Shown here in pieces: positions 1 through 6,807 of a DNA stretch of 23,916 bases. How positions within the stretch are numbered: the first letter of the stretch is position 1; each line of letters opens with the position of its first letter. The DNA is taken from positions 1-23,916 of IMG/VR virus record IMGVR_UViG_3300032163_000104. One strand, 5' to 3'. Source of the stretch: a virus. Under the pieces are notes generated by a model. That model worked only from the letters and a program-made list of their open reading frames with translations. It was not told where the DNA came from and did not search any database. A program made the position numbers and the translations under genes.

Positions 1-62
1 ATGAAAATCCTGAACATAGTGTCTCCGTCGGCTACTTTTTGTATGAGTTCTATGATATTCAT
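1..62 (-). CDS. Unidentified phage gene, N-terminus only (cut by left edge)
   Basis: The frame opens with ATG at 62-60, begins MNIIELIQKVADGD and runs off the left edge. A strong ribosome binding site (GGAGGTGA) lies about 6 bases upstream, just after the stop of the gpG-like gene, so it continues the leftward morphogenesis operon. Only about 20 residues are visible, with no motif, so no function is assigned. The operon position suggests another structural or accessory phage protein. Confidence 0.6.
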   Translation of the reverse strand, partial: MNIIELIQKVADGDTMFRIF

Positions 63-75
63 TTATATCACCTCC

Positions 76-609
76 TTACTCATGAGTTCCTCCTCTCGGT
101 CGCGCTATATAATCAAGGATCGCATCCCTGATCTCTTGCCAATCCTCATCCTGCACCATCAGGAAGGGCCGCGCCGGTATGTTCATCTTGCGCTGATGGC
201 TGCGAACCACACCTATGCCCTTTGCAATGGTCTTCTTGCCCTCCTTAATATCCCTGGTCTTCACCTTCCTGGTATGCTGCCCCACGCTCACCGTACCGCT
301 GTAGCCGAACTGATGCACTGCCGCATAACGCACGTTAGTGCCGATCTCCACGCGGTCATTGAATGCCGCGTAGGTGATGGACTTCCTGAGCCTGCCGGTG
401 TGGGTCAGGGTCTTGTCGTCGGTGTATAGTGCGCGTCTTGATAATCTCCAGGGCGGACGACCCTCTTCGTCAAAGTTTTTTTCGACTGAACGCCTCACCG
501 TCTCGCCTATCAGCTTCATTACGGGCGTCAGGTTTTCTCCGCGATCCTGCATGCCCTTCAGCAGGTCTTTGACCTTTTGGTCCTCAACCTTTATCTCGAT
601 TATGGGCAC
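76..609 (-). CDS. Virion morphogenesis protein, Mu gpG-like (Phage_tail_S family)
   Basis: This 177-residue protein matches the phage virion morphogenesis family typified by Mu gpG, which acts at the head-tail junction and is needed for correct tail attachment. Family features are visible: an N-terminal helix with a DLLKGM-type motif, a central PPWRLSRRALYTDDKTLTHTG stretch (about residues 52-71) followed by LRKSI, a VRYAAVHQFG segment near residue 94, and an IPARPFL motif near residue 145. The start is GTG at 609-607, preceded by AAGGAGG with a 6-base spacer, which is better than any nearby ATG. The gene follows the gpF-like gene, as in Mu. It ends in TAA, and the next gene begins 13 bases further on. 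Assignment is by motif recognition only; the family is well conserved in order and length. Confidence 0.88.
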   Translation of the reverse strand: MPIIEIKVEDQKVKDLLKGMQDRGENLTPVMKLIGETVRRSVEKNFDEEGRPPWRLSRRALYTDDKTLTHTGRLRKSITYAAFNDRVEIGTNVRYAAVHQFGYSGTVSVGQHTRKVKTRDIKEGKKTIAKGIGVVRSHQRKMNIPARPFLMVQDEDWQEIRDAILDYIARPRGGTHE

Positions 610-722
610 TTGACACCTCCTTGTGATTGAGACATACTAAACTTAACTGGACGGCGCAGGGACACACCCCGATGACCGCCGTCGTAGCGACGCAGCTCAG
701 GTGTGTCGGGCTGTAGTCTCAT
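600..722 (-). CDS. Possible 40-residue small protein between gpF-like and gpG-like genes
   Basis: An ATG at 722-720 overlaps the TGA stop of the gpF-like gene (ATGA arrangement). It opens a 40-codon frame beginning MRLQPDTPELRRYDGG and ending in TAA at 602-600, ten bases inside the gpG-like gene. The overlaps at both ends are what translational coupling would produce, and the frame fills an otherwise 109-base gap in a tightly packed operon. Against it, there is no recognisable family, it is short, and the same DNA contains a long inverted repeat that may be a structural RNA element. It could be a coupling leader peptide or chance. Confidence 0.35.
   Translation of the reverse strand: MRLQPDTPELRRYDGGHRGVSLRRPVKFSMSQSQGGVKCP
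661..707 (-). repeat. Extended inverted repeat (RNA hairpin) between gpF-like and gpG-like genes
   Basis: Eight-base arms GACACACC (661-668) and GGTGTGTC (700-707) are perfectly complementary. Inside them TGA/TCA (673-675 with 697-699) and CGTCG/CGACG (680-684 with 688-692, loop TAG) extend the structure. No U-tract follows on the minus strand, so it is not a classical terminator. It could be an mRNA processing or stabilising element between two cistrons. It overlaps the possible small ORF. Confidence 0.5.
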
Positions 723-1945
723 CTTCCCCATAAAAGCCTCCCCTGCCTGAGATTACTGAGAGCCGAATCCGATCCCCTGTAATACGTCATACCGGTCCAT
801 AAACCATTTGTAGTCTCCGCTACCAGGCCGAGGGTAGTCTTTTTGTCGAGCTGCACGGACTTCACGTACTTCTCCCTCACCGCATAGAGGCCGCTCTCCT
901 CATTCCGCGCAAAGTTGACCCATATCTCATAAGGGTCCGTTATCAGTTCGGGGATAAAAGGGAAATACGCCTCCCTGCCGTCCCAGCGCATTTTCGGATT
1001 TTCCATCATATGATCTGCAAGGGCTTGGTTGATCATCACCGTCTCGCCTGACGGATTGGTGAAGTACGCCTCCTCGCCGCCAATAGCATTTTTCAGCGCC
1101 TGCCTCAGTGCCGCTTCAGTTCGTGCTGTCGGCCCGACTGCAGCCTGAGGCTTATCTGTGGGCACCCGGTCGGGCCTGCTGTACGCCGAGGACTTCCACG
1201 GGTCCACATCCCCCCACCTGCCAGCATCTGCTTTATCCATTGCCGTTGCTGCCCAGTTTCGTCCCCAGGCCGCTTCGCCTGGATTGTGATCCCAGCCCGG
1301 ATCGATGCCCCTGGGTATGGTCATGATCTCGCCGGTGTGCGGATTCGTCCACTTATAAGTGCCGTCATCCGGGGCGGTGGTGATAATGTCTCCCGATCCC
1401 TTAAACCGATCATAATCTCTACCCGAGAGATTCTCCACCGCGCACCGTCAGCCCCAGCCGCAGGGCGGGAAATGACTCTGCCACCACGGATCATCGTATT
1501 TGAGCGTTACGCCGTCCCATTGCCGGTGCAGGGGCCGCACACGGGTATCCCGCATGGTCTTATACCTCCAGTAGGGCATGGCCGCCAGTACGTCCGGATC
1601 GGTCATCTGTTTGTAGCGGCCCGCCGAGTAAGCTACCGATAGATTAGTATTGAAGATCACGCCCGTCCTCCAGCCGTACTCGCCCTTGTACGTCCAGCCC
1701 GTTTTGTTGACAGTCGCGTTGAAGTCTTTGCGGAAGTCCTGGATGGTTCCGCCCTTGGCGATGCTCTTGTCCACGGCCCCGCGCAAATCGGCCAGCAGTT
1801 CCGCCTTGTTCGCGCCCGCCACCACAAACGCCGGCGCGTGCATACCGCCCATGAGGTCCGTCCACCGCTGGGTGGGCAGATCCACCTTATTGCGAAAATA
1901 ATCTATCGCCTCGTTAAAGGGAAGGTCCTGCCAGTCGGCGCTCAT
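719..1945 (-). CDS. Mu gpF-like minor head protein with in-frame UGA (likely selenocysteine) and C-terminal PBECR-like nuclease domain
   Basis: Read through one TGA at 1450-1448, this is a single 408-residue frame. Residues 1-165 are a typical Mu gpF/SPP1 gp7 head morphogenesis domain, ending DPWWQSHFPPCGWG. The family continues with C-R-C, and here the codons read TGA-CGG-TGC, giving C162-x3-U166-x-C168. The C-terminal part (about 280-408) resembles the PBECR (barnase/EndoU/colicin-like) nuclease domains often fused to gpF, with PELITDPYEIW near its start and LRQGRLLW at the end. The start ATG overlaps the portal stop (ATGA). No ribosome binding site precedes the first codon usable after the TGA (GTG at 1438), so separate translation is unlikely. 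A SECIS-like hairpin lies just downstream. TGA ends many other genes here, so UGA is not globally reassigned. A simple nonsense mutation or sequencing error remains possible. Confidence 0.75.
1414..1432 (-). promoter_or_regulatory. SECIS-like stem-loop downstream of the in-frame UGA
   Basis: On the minus-strand mRNA a perfect 7-bp stem AAUCUCU / AGAGAUU encloses the loop CGGGU. The loop begins 22 nucleotides after the UGA at 1450-1448. Bacterial SECIS elements lie inside the coding region, have a short apical loop with a G in the first two positions, and sit roughly 16-37 bases from the UGA. The E. coli fdhF loop likewise carries a GGU core. All these criteria are met by eye. SelB binding is inferred, and no bulged U like that of fdhF is obvious. 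Confidence 0.65.
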
Positions 1946-3435
1946 TGCTTCACAGTAAAGCGGCCCGCAAGCTCTGCTACGGCAAAGGCCTGTTCCATAA
2001 GGGTGCCCAGGGCGTTGACATCCATGTCTTTGTACGCCTCGACAAGCTTGTCGCGCAGCTCTTCCAGGCTCTGCGCCTCATTGATCATCGCTTCGATGGG
2101 AGCCCACATTCCCGTCATGGCCGCTGATGCCTCTTTGTTCATGCGGTTCGCCATGCTGTCCAGCGGGCTTATAGCATCTGCTGTCGTCGTATCCGAAGCC
2201 GAAAACTGAGACGTAGTTTGTGCCGTGCCTGCATCCTCTATATCTTCATCGTCCAGGCTGTAGTTCTTCTTGTAATAAGTCCTGGTCAGGCTCAGGCCTG
2301 ATTTTTCCATGGCTGTCGTCAGCTTATCGTCGCGCTCAGCTAACGTTAGGTCCACGTCCTCCTCTTTATATAGACTGAATGTCGGTGGATTCCCGGATTG
2401 GAAGTTCAACTCGTCAATCCAGATGATAAGCTGATTCATCGTGCTCTCGCAGAGCCTTTTATCTCCCAGGACGATATCGTTTCGCACTTCCATGTGCGTC
2501 TGTGATGTAGCATACGATCCTTTTTCTCCGACCTGGGTGGTTAGAGTTTGCCCCACGATCGCCTTGCTCACCTCACTATCGGCAAACGTCAGAAACTTTT
2601 CGTATATATCCGAACTCCCGCTTGAGCCTTTGCTCTCGATCATCGAGATGCTCCCGTCATCAGGCGTAACCGCTACCGCGTCTGTGACCATGCGTTCGAG
2701 GATATCGTAGAGATCATCATATTCTTTTTTGCCTAATCCGCGCGGCAATTTGCCCCATAAAAAAGGCATGCCGAATTTCTCTAAAAACGTTACCCAGAAC
2801 TTATAGCCACCCTTTTTAAAAGTTACCGGCCAGAAACAGCGTGACAGGAGCGGAAATCCATAGGGATTATCATATGTCGGCTCATAACGCGCAAAGAGAA
2901 ACTGTTTCGGCGGAAGCTCTTCACCCAGGATCATATCTACCTTGGTCAGGAAACGTGGATTGTTGGATGCGTCAAAGGCAAACCAGTTCCGGGGCTTCCC
3001 GACAACGTCGATCGGAAGTATCCAACCGCCGACCTTTCCCCATAAGACCTCCAGGGGCTGATACCCGCACAGCGGAGCATTAAGGATCTCTCCGATAATC
3101 CTGTTCATGTCGAGAGCCTGAAGCGCATCTGAAGTGATCTTCGCCTGTCGGCTCTTTGCTTTGCCCCGATCTACAGACCACTGCATGGATTGCACTCCGC
3201 TTTTGCGGTTGATGACGCATGATCCCACGTGCGCGTCTGAGAGCAGCTCGTTATAGACCTTGATGTTTTGCCCGGATTTGCGCAGTACAGGGTCAGGGTT
3301 CGGCAGGTACATGCCGAGGTTGTAAAAATCGATTGACCGGTCCCTGGTCGCGATCTCCTTGCTCAATGAATTCCCGGCGTCTCCCGAGAATTCCGTAAAT
3401 GTATGCTGATCTATCCAGATGCCCTGTCTACCCAT
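1942..3435 (-). CDS. Portal protein, DUF935 family (Mu gp29-like)
   Basis: This 497-residue protein matches the DUF935 portal family of Mu-like phages, which forms the dodecameric ring through which DNA enters and leaves the head. Visible family features are the N-terminal YLPNPDPVLRKSG segment (about residues 43-55), the DAHVGSCVINRKSGV stretch that follows, the GYQPLEVLWGK motif near residue 125, the RYEPTYDNPYGFPLLSRCFWP motif near residue 185, and a C-terminal acidic and Ala/Met-rich helical tail. Length is normal. The ATG at 3435 has GGGAGGT seven bases upstream. The TGA stop overlaps the ATG of the gpF-like gene, so the two are probably translationally coupled. The order TerL, portal, gpF is that of Mu. 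Confidence 0.93.
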   Translation of the reverse strand: MGRQGIWIDQHTFTEFSGDAGNSLSKEIATRDRSIDFYNLGMYLPNPDPVLRKSGQNIKVYNELLSDAHVGSCVINRKSGVQSMQWSVDRGKAKSRQAKITSDALQALDMNRIIGEILNAPLCGYQPLEVLWGKVGGWILPIDVVGKPRNWFAFDASNNPRFLTKVDMILGEELPPKQFLFARYEPTYDNPYGFPLLSRCFWPVTFKKGGYKFWVTFLEKFGMPFLWGKLPRGLGKKEYDDLYDILERMVTDAVAVTPDDGSISMIESKGSSGSSDIYEKFLTFADSEVSKAIVGQTLTTQVGEKGSYATSQTHMEVRNDIVLGDKRLCESTMNQLIIWIDELNFQSGNPPTFSLYKEEDVDLTLAERDDKLTTAMEKSGLSLTRTYYKKNYSLDDEDIEDAGTAQTTSQFSASDTTTADAISPLDSMANRMNKEASAAMTGMWAPIEAMINEAQSLEELRDKLVEAYKDMDVNALGTLMEQAFAVAELAGRFTVKQ

Positions 3436-3526
3436 GCGTTAAACCTCCCTGCATTGCTTGTTAACTCCTTTTAGTTTTGCCCATACCGCCCTGACCTATG
3501 CCTATGTATGCCCTGACAGCTGAAAT

Positions 3527-3540
3527 GGCCCTGTAGGGCC
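3527..3540 (-). repeat. Small palindrome in the TerL-portal gap
   Basis: GGCCCT and AGGGCC are perfect 6-bp arms around a 2-base centre, six bases beyond the TAA of the large terminase gene. No U-tract follows on the minus strand. The rest of the 111-base gap (3436-3546) holds only the portal ribosome binding site and a 7-codon ORF that I do not consider a gene. The hairpin may protect the terminase mRNA end or may have no role. Confidence 0.35.
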
Positions 3541-3546
3541 TTAGAT

Positions 3547-5199
3547 TTAGTCGTACCCTCTCAGGATGCTGCTCGATTCCCGTTTGCTTCTGGATGCGAC
3601 ATAGACAGGGCCTGAATTCGCCTTGCTCCTGGCAATGACAGCCAATGCCTTTGCCCAGAAGTGGTCGGCATGCCCGATCTGCTCTGTCCTGTCGGCATCG
3701 AACCTGAAATGTCCTGTTTCAGTGGCTGTCTTCTTCACGCTGTGCAGGCTCTGCCGGATCACCTGGTCTGCGGGGATCATGTCCTTGCGGTCTTCAAAAC
3801 TCTGTTTGATCGCATGGGCCAGCACTTCTTTATTAGCCGGTGTAAAAGTGATACCCTCTACTCTGCTCGGCCCAAATACCTCCAGGGCTCTTTCCGCAAT
3901 ATCCGCGCCGATGCCGGTTTGGTCGATACAGCCGCGCCTGAACCTCGGCAATCTCATGATCGCAAAGAGCACATTCCTCTGGACTCCGAAGGGCTGCTTC
4001 TTAAGCGCGATGGCGGCGCGTGTCACATAAATACCGCTGTGGTCCTCATCCAGCCAGATGATTGATAAATCCCGTATGCGTGCAACGTCAAAGCCGACGT
4101 GGAGATCTCCAATGAACGGGACCTCCTCTTGCAGCCAATGCGGATCGAATATGGGAGGACTTTGCAGATGCTTATATAGAGCGTGATGTTCCACCGCCTC
4201 ATTGATAAGGCGCTCCACCCATGAAGGCTCAGCCAGGAGCCTGACATCCTCCACAGTCTCTATCAGGTCATAGGGCAGCCATGCCGTGGCCTCGTCAACA
4301 AACTCGACCAGGTATTCCTGGTGCCAGGCCTCATCATCATTAAGAGCCAGGCGCAGGTCTTCCGGCTCAATAAGCACGCCGTCCTCATCGTATATCTCAA
4401 GGCCAAGTTCAACAGCCTGGTCAATTGTGCAGTTGTGTTTGGAGTATCCGCCGCGCTCGCCCTTATGCTCATAGTCATGGCCGTCGAATATCTGCAGCGT
4501 CTTGGCCGTCCACAACTCATAGAACTTGTTCTTTTTGCCCTGGGGCGTCGAAATGATACGGATTTTGTACCCCCGGGTAACTGTAGGGAAAAGGGCCTTC
4601 CATATTTCCCTGGAGTCTTTATGAAATGCGAACTCATCGAGCAGGATGTTGGCGCTGTGTCCACGGGCAGTGCTCGGGTTAGCGGGGAGCCCGATGATGC
4701 GCGAACCGTTAGGGAAGAGTATTTCGAGCTGCTTGTACTCAGTTTTATTGTTTTCGTCCTTGAAGCTATCTGTAAGCTCGGTGATTGCTGCATTGATCGC
4801 ACGGGCATGAATTGCGGCGGTGCGCATCAACTCCTTTGATTGACGTTCACCGGCTGAAAGAAATACCCATGTAGTCCCCGGATGCTCGAAACAGTCGATA
4901 ACCGCTTCCAGCGATGTGGCAAATGATTTGCCCGCCTGTCTTGACCACTTTCCGATCTTGAACCTGGACTTATCGTTCACCCATCGCTTCTGGTATTCCG
5001 TAAGCTTTATGATGGGGTCGATGGTGGATTGAGATGTGAGCGTAGTGGCAGGCTGCTGGTTTCCGGTCTTGACCACTCCCTTGGTCTGAGGAGGCTTGGG
5101 GGTTGCGAGTGCAGGCAGTCGGTCAATTATCAGCAGCAGGCCAAAGGCAAGCAATAGGCCCAGTAGATATGTTCGGAGCCGCTTATGCTTTGAGGCCAT
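3547..5199 (-). CDS. Terminase large subunit, Mu gp28-like, with an N-terminal hydrophobic segment
   Basis: This is the packaging ATPase and headful nuclease (550 residues). The ATPase region shows TEYQKRWVNDKSRFKIGK (about 67-84), a Walker A-like KWSRQAGKS (84-92), Walker B NILLDEF with D188/E189, and the coupling motif ISTPQG (216-221). The RNase H-like nuclease shows D371 in VGFDVARIRDLS, D426 in CIDQTGIGAD and D512 in GHADHFWAKA. An unusual N-terminus comes before the ATPase: residues 1-10 are basic, 11-25 are a strongly hydrophobic run, and RLPALA-TP resembles a signal peptidase site. A proline/threonine-rich linker to about residue 65 follows. The ATG at 5199 has AAAGG five bases upstream and overlaps the small terminase gene by 17 bases. 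An in-frame GTG at about residue 42 lacks a properly spaced ribosome binding site. Confidence 0.93.
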   Translation of the reverse strand: MASKHKRLRTYLLGLLLAFGLLLIIDRLPALATPKPPQTKGVVKTGNQQPATTLTSQSTIDPIIKLTEYQKRWVNDKSRFKIGKWSRQAGKSFATSLEAVIDCFEHPGTTWVFLSAGERQSKELMRTAAIHARAINAAITELTDSFKDENNKTEYKQLEILFPNGSRIIGLPANPSTARGHSANILLDEFAFHKDSREIWKALFPTVTRGYKIRIISTPQGKKNKFYELWTAKTLQIFDGHDYEHKGERGGYSKHNCTIDQAVELGLEIYDEDGVLIEPEDLRLALNDDEAWHQEYLVEFVDEATAWLPYDLIETVEDVRLLAEPSWVERLINEAVEHHALYKHLQSPPIFDPHWLQEEVPFIGDLHVGFDVARIRDLSIIWLDEDHSGIYVTRAAIALKKQPFGVQRNVLFAIMRLPRFRRGCIDQTGIGADIAERALEVFGPSRVEGITFTPANKEVLAHAIKQSFEDRKDMIPADQVIRQSLHSVKKTATETGHFRFDADRTEQIGHADHFWAKALAVIARSKANSGPVYVASRSKRESSSILRGYD

Positions 5200-5593
5200 A
5201 CATACCTTTGATCATTTCTATGACCTCAGGGGAGTACTGGTTCTGCCCCGGCTTCTTGCTCTCTTCGCCGGTGCTCTCTATCTGGAGCTTGATCCCTCCA
5301 TAGCTTTCATATGCCTGGATGGATCTAAGGAGGGCCAGGATGTTCTTGGGGGTGGGCTCCGCCTCAGCGTTCTGGAGGGTGATGTCTACAAGGTTCTTAA
5401 GCTGAACCTTGGTTTCCTTGTTTTGCTCAAGATGCTTTTTTCTCTTGTTCTCCCACTCACCGTCGGTCTTCCAGTTATATAAGGTTTTTCTGGAAACCTT
5501 TTTGCCGAGCATGCCGACGATCGCATCGAGCGAAAAACCTTCGCGCACAAATAGCCGCTGGGCATCTTCGTAATAAAGAGCTGTCTTACCCAT
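5183..5593 (-). CDS. Probable terminase small subunit (DUF1804/Mu gp27-like, HTH)
   Basis: The 136-residue protein begins with a helix-turn-helix that matches small terminase subunits of Mu-like phages: EDAQRLFVREGFSLDAIVGM (about 9-28), then KKVSRKTLYNWKTDGEWENKR. It is followed by a helical region with NILALLRSIQAYE and a C-terminal YSPEVIEMIKGMYG that may contact the large subunit. The small subunit recognises phage DNA and recruits the large subunit for packaging. It lies directly before the large subunit and overlaps it, as expected. The start ATG lies 8 bases inside the preceding gene. The exact Pfam family (DUF1804 or DUF3486) cannot be settled by eye. Confidence 0.8.
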   Translation of the reverse strand: MGKTALYYEDAQRLFVREGFSLDAIVGMLGKKVSRKTLYNWKTDGEWENKRKKHLEQNKETKVQLKNLVDITLQNAEAEPTPKNILALLRSIQAYESYGGIKLQIESTGEESKKPGQNQYSPEVIEMIKGMYGLKA

Positions 5594-5846
5594 CGATCCC
5601 CAGCTCCCGTTTATTTTTCCTGATCTCGGCCTTTAGCTCCACAATCTCTTGGTTGAGAGCCCTGAAGTCCCTCAGCGTTATCTCCCCCCTGTCGAGATCG
5701 AGATCCTCGGTCTCCTCGACACTCGGGTCAATAATATCGCGGAGGATGATTATGTAGTTCTCTCCCCGCCGTCTCAGGTCTCTCAGGCGTTTCTCCTTCT
5801 CTGAGAGTCGTGCCTTGGCTAGAATCACCTCGTTCCCCAGGTTCAT
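5586..5846 (-). CDS. Small coiled-coil protein in packaging operon (Mu gp26 position)
   Basis: An 86-residue, highly charged and probably all-helical protein with no signal or membrane segment. Residues 8-32 and 58-82 have heptad-like patterns (for example LNQEIVELKAEIRKNKRELG), separated by an acidic loop VEETEDLDLDRGE, so an antiparallel coiled-coil hairpin is plausible. It overlaps its neighbours on both sides: ATGA with the upstream gene and 8 bases with the small terminase gene. This implies translational coupling in the leftward operon. It lies where Mu has gp26. No function is known to me, and sequence similarity to Mu gp26 cannot be claimed. Confidence 0.72.
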   Translation of the reverse strand: MNLGNEVILAKARLSEKEKRLRDLRRRGENYIIILRDIIDPSVEETEDLDLDRGEITLRDFRALNQEIVELKAEIRKNKRELGIDG

Positions 5847-6169
5847 TCAGACACCTCCAGTCTGATCTTCTTGCCGCCTATCAGAATGGGGCACTGCGCG
5901 GGTGTTTCCATTTTCATCGAGAGCCGGTCGAGAATGCCTGTGAGTTGGAGTTTGTATTCCTGCTCGTCAGTGAGGTACTTCAGAAGCAAGGTATTGAGAG
6001 TGGTGAGTTTGTCGAATGCTTCCTTGCTCTGTGCGAGAGACTGTTTAAGAAAATCATCGGTTTGTTTCTTGGCGCTGGCGAACGTGAAATACCAGATAAT
6101 GAATACGATGATAGCCACTCCGCCCTGTGTTGTAAATTGTATGACATCCTTAAAACTTATGCCGTCCAT
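5843..6169 (-). CDS. Small single-pass membrane protein, first gene of the leftward operon (Mu gp25 position)
   Basis: A 108-residue protein with one membrane segment at about residues 17-32 (VAIIVFIIWYFTFASA), followed by a long amphipathic helix (about 33-90) and a basic tail. The start ATG at 6169 has AGGAGG seven bases upstream. It is the first gene of the minus-strand packaging and head operon. Mu and many relatives have a similar one-TM, coiled-coil protein (gp25/DUF2730) at this place, whose function is unknown. A holin-like role is possible but unsupported, because a separate lysis cassette is present elsewhere in the window. Confidence 0.75.
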   Translation of the reverse strand: MDGISFKDVIQFTTQGGVAIIVFIIWYFTFASAKKQTDDFLKQSLAQSKEAFDKLTTLNTLLLKYLTDEQEYKLQLTGILDRLSMKMETPAQCPILIGGKKIRLEVSE

Positions 6170-6222
6170 GCGCTGCCCTCCTAGTTATAAATTCCCCTCC
6201 ATCTTAGCTGCTGGAAGCTACA

Positions 6223-6251
6223 AACAAATATTGAACGGTTCAATATTTGTT
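6223..6251. promoter_or_regulatory. 29-bp near-perfect palindrome in divergent control region (candidate operator)
   Basis: Perfect 14-base arms AACAAATATTGAAC (6223-6236) and GTTCAATATTTGTT (6238-6251) flank a single central G. It lies between the first gene of the leftward operon (start 6169) and the Com-like gene (start 6280). The arms nearly touch, which suits a dimeric DNA-binding protein better than an RNA hairpin. No U-tract is present. A GATAAT with an upstream TG (TGTGATAAT, 6263-6271) may be an extended -10 for the rightward transcript, which would place the palindrome over its -35 region. I could not find a convincing -35. Confidence 0.5.
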
Positions 6252-6279
6252 CTTTCTCCGACTGTGATAATCTCAACCC

Positions 6280-6411
6280 ATGGAAACCGAAGTTCGCTGT
6301 GAAGGATGTAATCGCCTGCTTGGGATTTTCGCGACTGCAAAAGGGCAGATTAAGTGCCCGCGTTGCAAAAATCTCCAAAAGGTGGACGTAAAAAAAGGAG
6401 GTAGCCTATGA
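6280..6411 (+). CDS. com: Com-like zinc-finger regulator (43 residues)
   Basis: This small gene encodes METEVRCEGCNRLL... with two Cys pairs, C7-x2-C10 and C26-x2-C29 (IKCPRCKNLQKV), the pattern of the Mu Com protein family. Mu Com (62 residues) is an RNA-binding zinc-finger protein that activates translation of the overlapping mom gene. Here the TGA stop overlaps the ATG of the next gene (ATGA at 6408-6411), the same tight coupling as com-mom. However, the partner is an HTH protein rather than Mom. A short UCUCC upstream of the partner's GGAGG could mask its ribosome binding site, which would fit a Com-type switch but is weak evidence. The protein is shorter than Mu Com and lacks its C-terminal tail. 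Confidence 0.75.
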   Translation: METEVRCEGCNRLLGIFATAKGQIKCPRCKNLQKVDVKKGGSL

Positions 6412-6770
6412 GCAACATAATGGAACGCATTGAAAAGCTGGAACGAGACCTTGGGGCGTTGAAGGAAAAGGTTGAATCATCTGACCAATGGAAGGACAAA
6501 TATCTTGCATTGCTTGAAGAGGTTAACGAGAACTTTAAACGTAAATTGGTCAAGAAGCCGCCTCTCACCGCTGAGAACATCGCGCAAGTAAAGGATATGT
6601 ATCGTCGAGGTGTCAGTTTCCGAGAGATAGGACGGGCTGTAGATCGGACGGCCTCAACCATCTATACGGTCCTCTATAATGAACTGCCTGAAGAGGAGTT
6701 TAAGCATCATAAAAAGGTTGCAGGCCGACGTTATGAAGATAAAAGAAAGAAGGAAGGCGCGGGGGAATAA
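6408..6770 (+). CDS. Coiled-coil plus helix-turn-helix protein of unknown role
   Basis: The 120-residue protein has an N-terminal coiled coil (about residues 3-45, MERIEKLERDLGALKEKVE...) and a homeodomain/resolvase-like helix-turn-helix at about 52-90, LTAENIAQVKDMYRRG followed by VSFREIGRAVDRTASTIY. A basic C-terminus completes it. The coiled coil would dimerise it, so it is probably a sequence-specific DNA-binding protein. It starts in the Com-like gene's stop codon with AAAGGAGG upstream. A role as regulator of the divergent operons, perhaps binding the 29-bp palindrome, is an inference from position. It does not look like Mu Mor/C or Mom. A structural or small-terminase-like function is not excluded. 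Confidence 0.75.
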   Translation: MSNIMERIEKLERDLGALKEKVESSDQWKDKYLALLEEVNENFKRKLVKKPPLTAENIAQVKDMYRRGVSFREIGRAVDRTASTIYTVLYNELPEEEFKHHKKVAGRRYEDKRKKEGAGE

Positions 6771-6807
6771 GTATCCGCTAATAATTCAATCTTCAGAGGC
6801 ACCAGAT

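Noticed and set aside
1-429. Plus-strand ORF at the left edge
   Set aside because: It is antisense to the gpG-like gene and the next leftward gene, both of which have strong ribosome binding sites.
719-1945. Whole-phage reassignment of UGA to an amino acid
   Set aside because: TGA ends the portal, gpF-like, Com-like, endolysin, i-spanin, o-spanin and tape measure genes here, several in ATGA overlaps with the next start, so only the one TGA appears recoded.
3436-3546. Seven-codon ORF upstream of the portal gene
   Set aside because: It is too short to support, despite an ATG. The gap is better read as untranslated leader.
4263-4808. Minus-strand ORF of 181 codons in another frame of the terminase gene
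   Set aside because: It is a Ser/Arg/Thr-rich shadow inside a gene with clear ATPase motifs.
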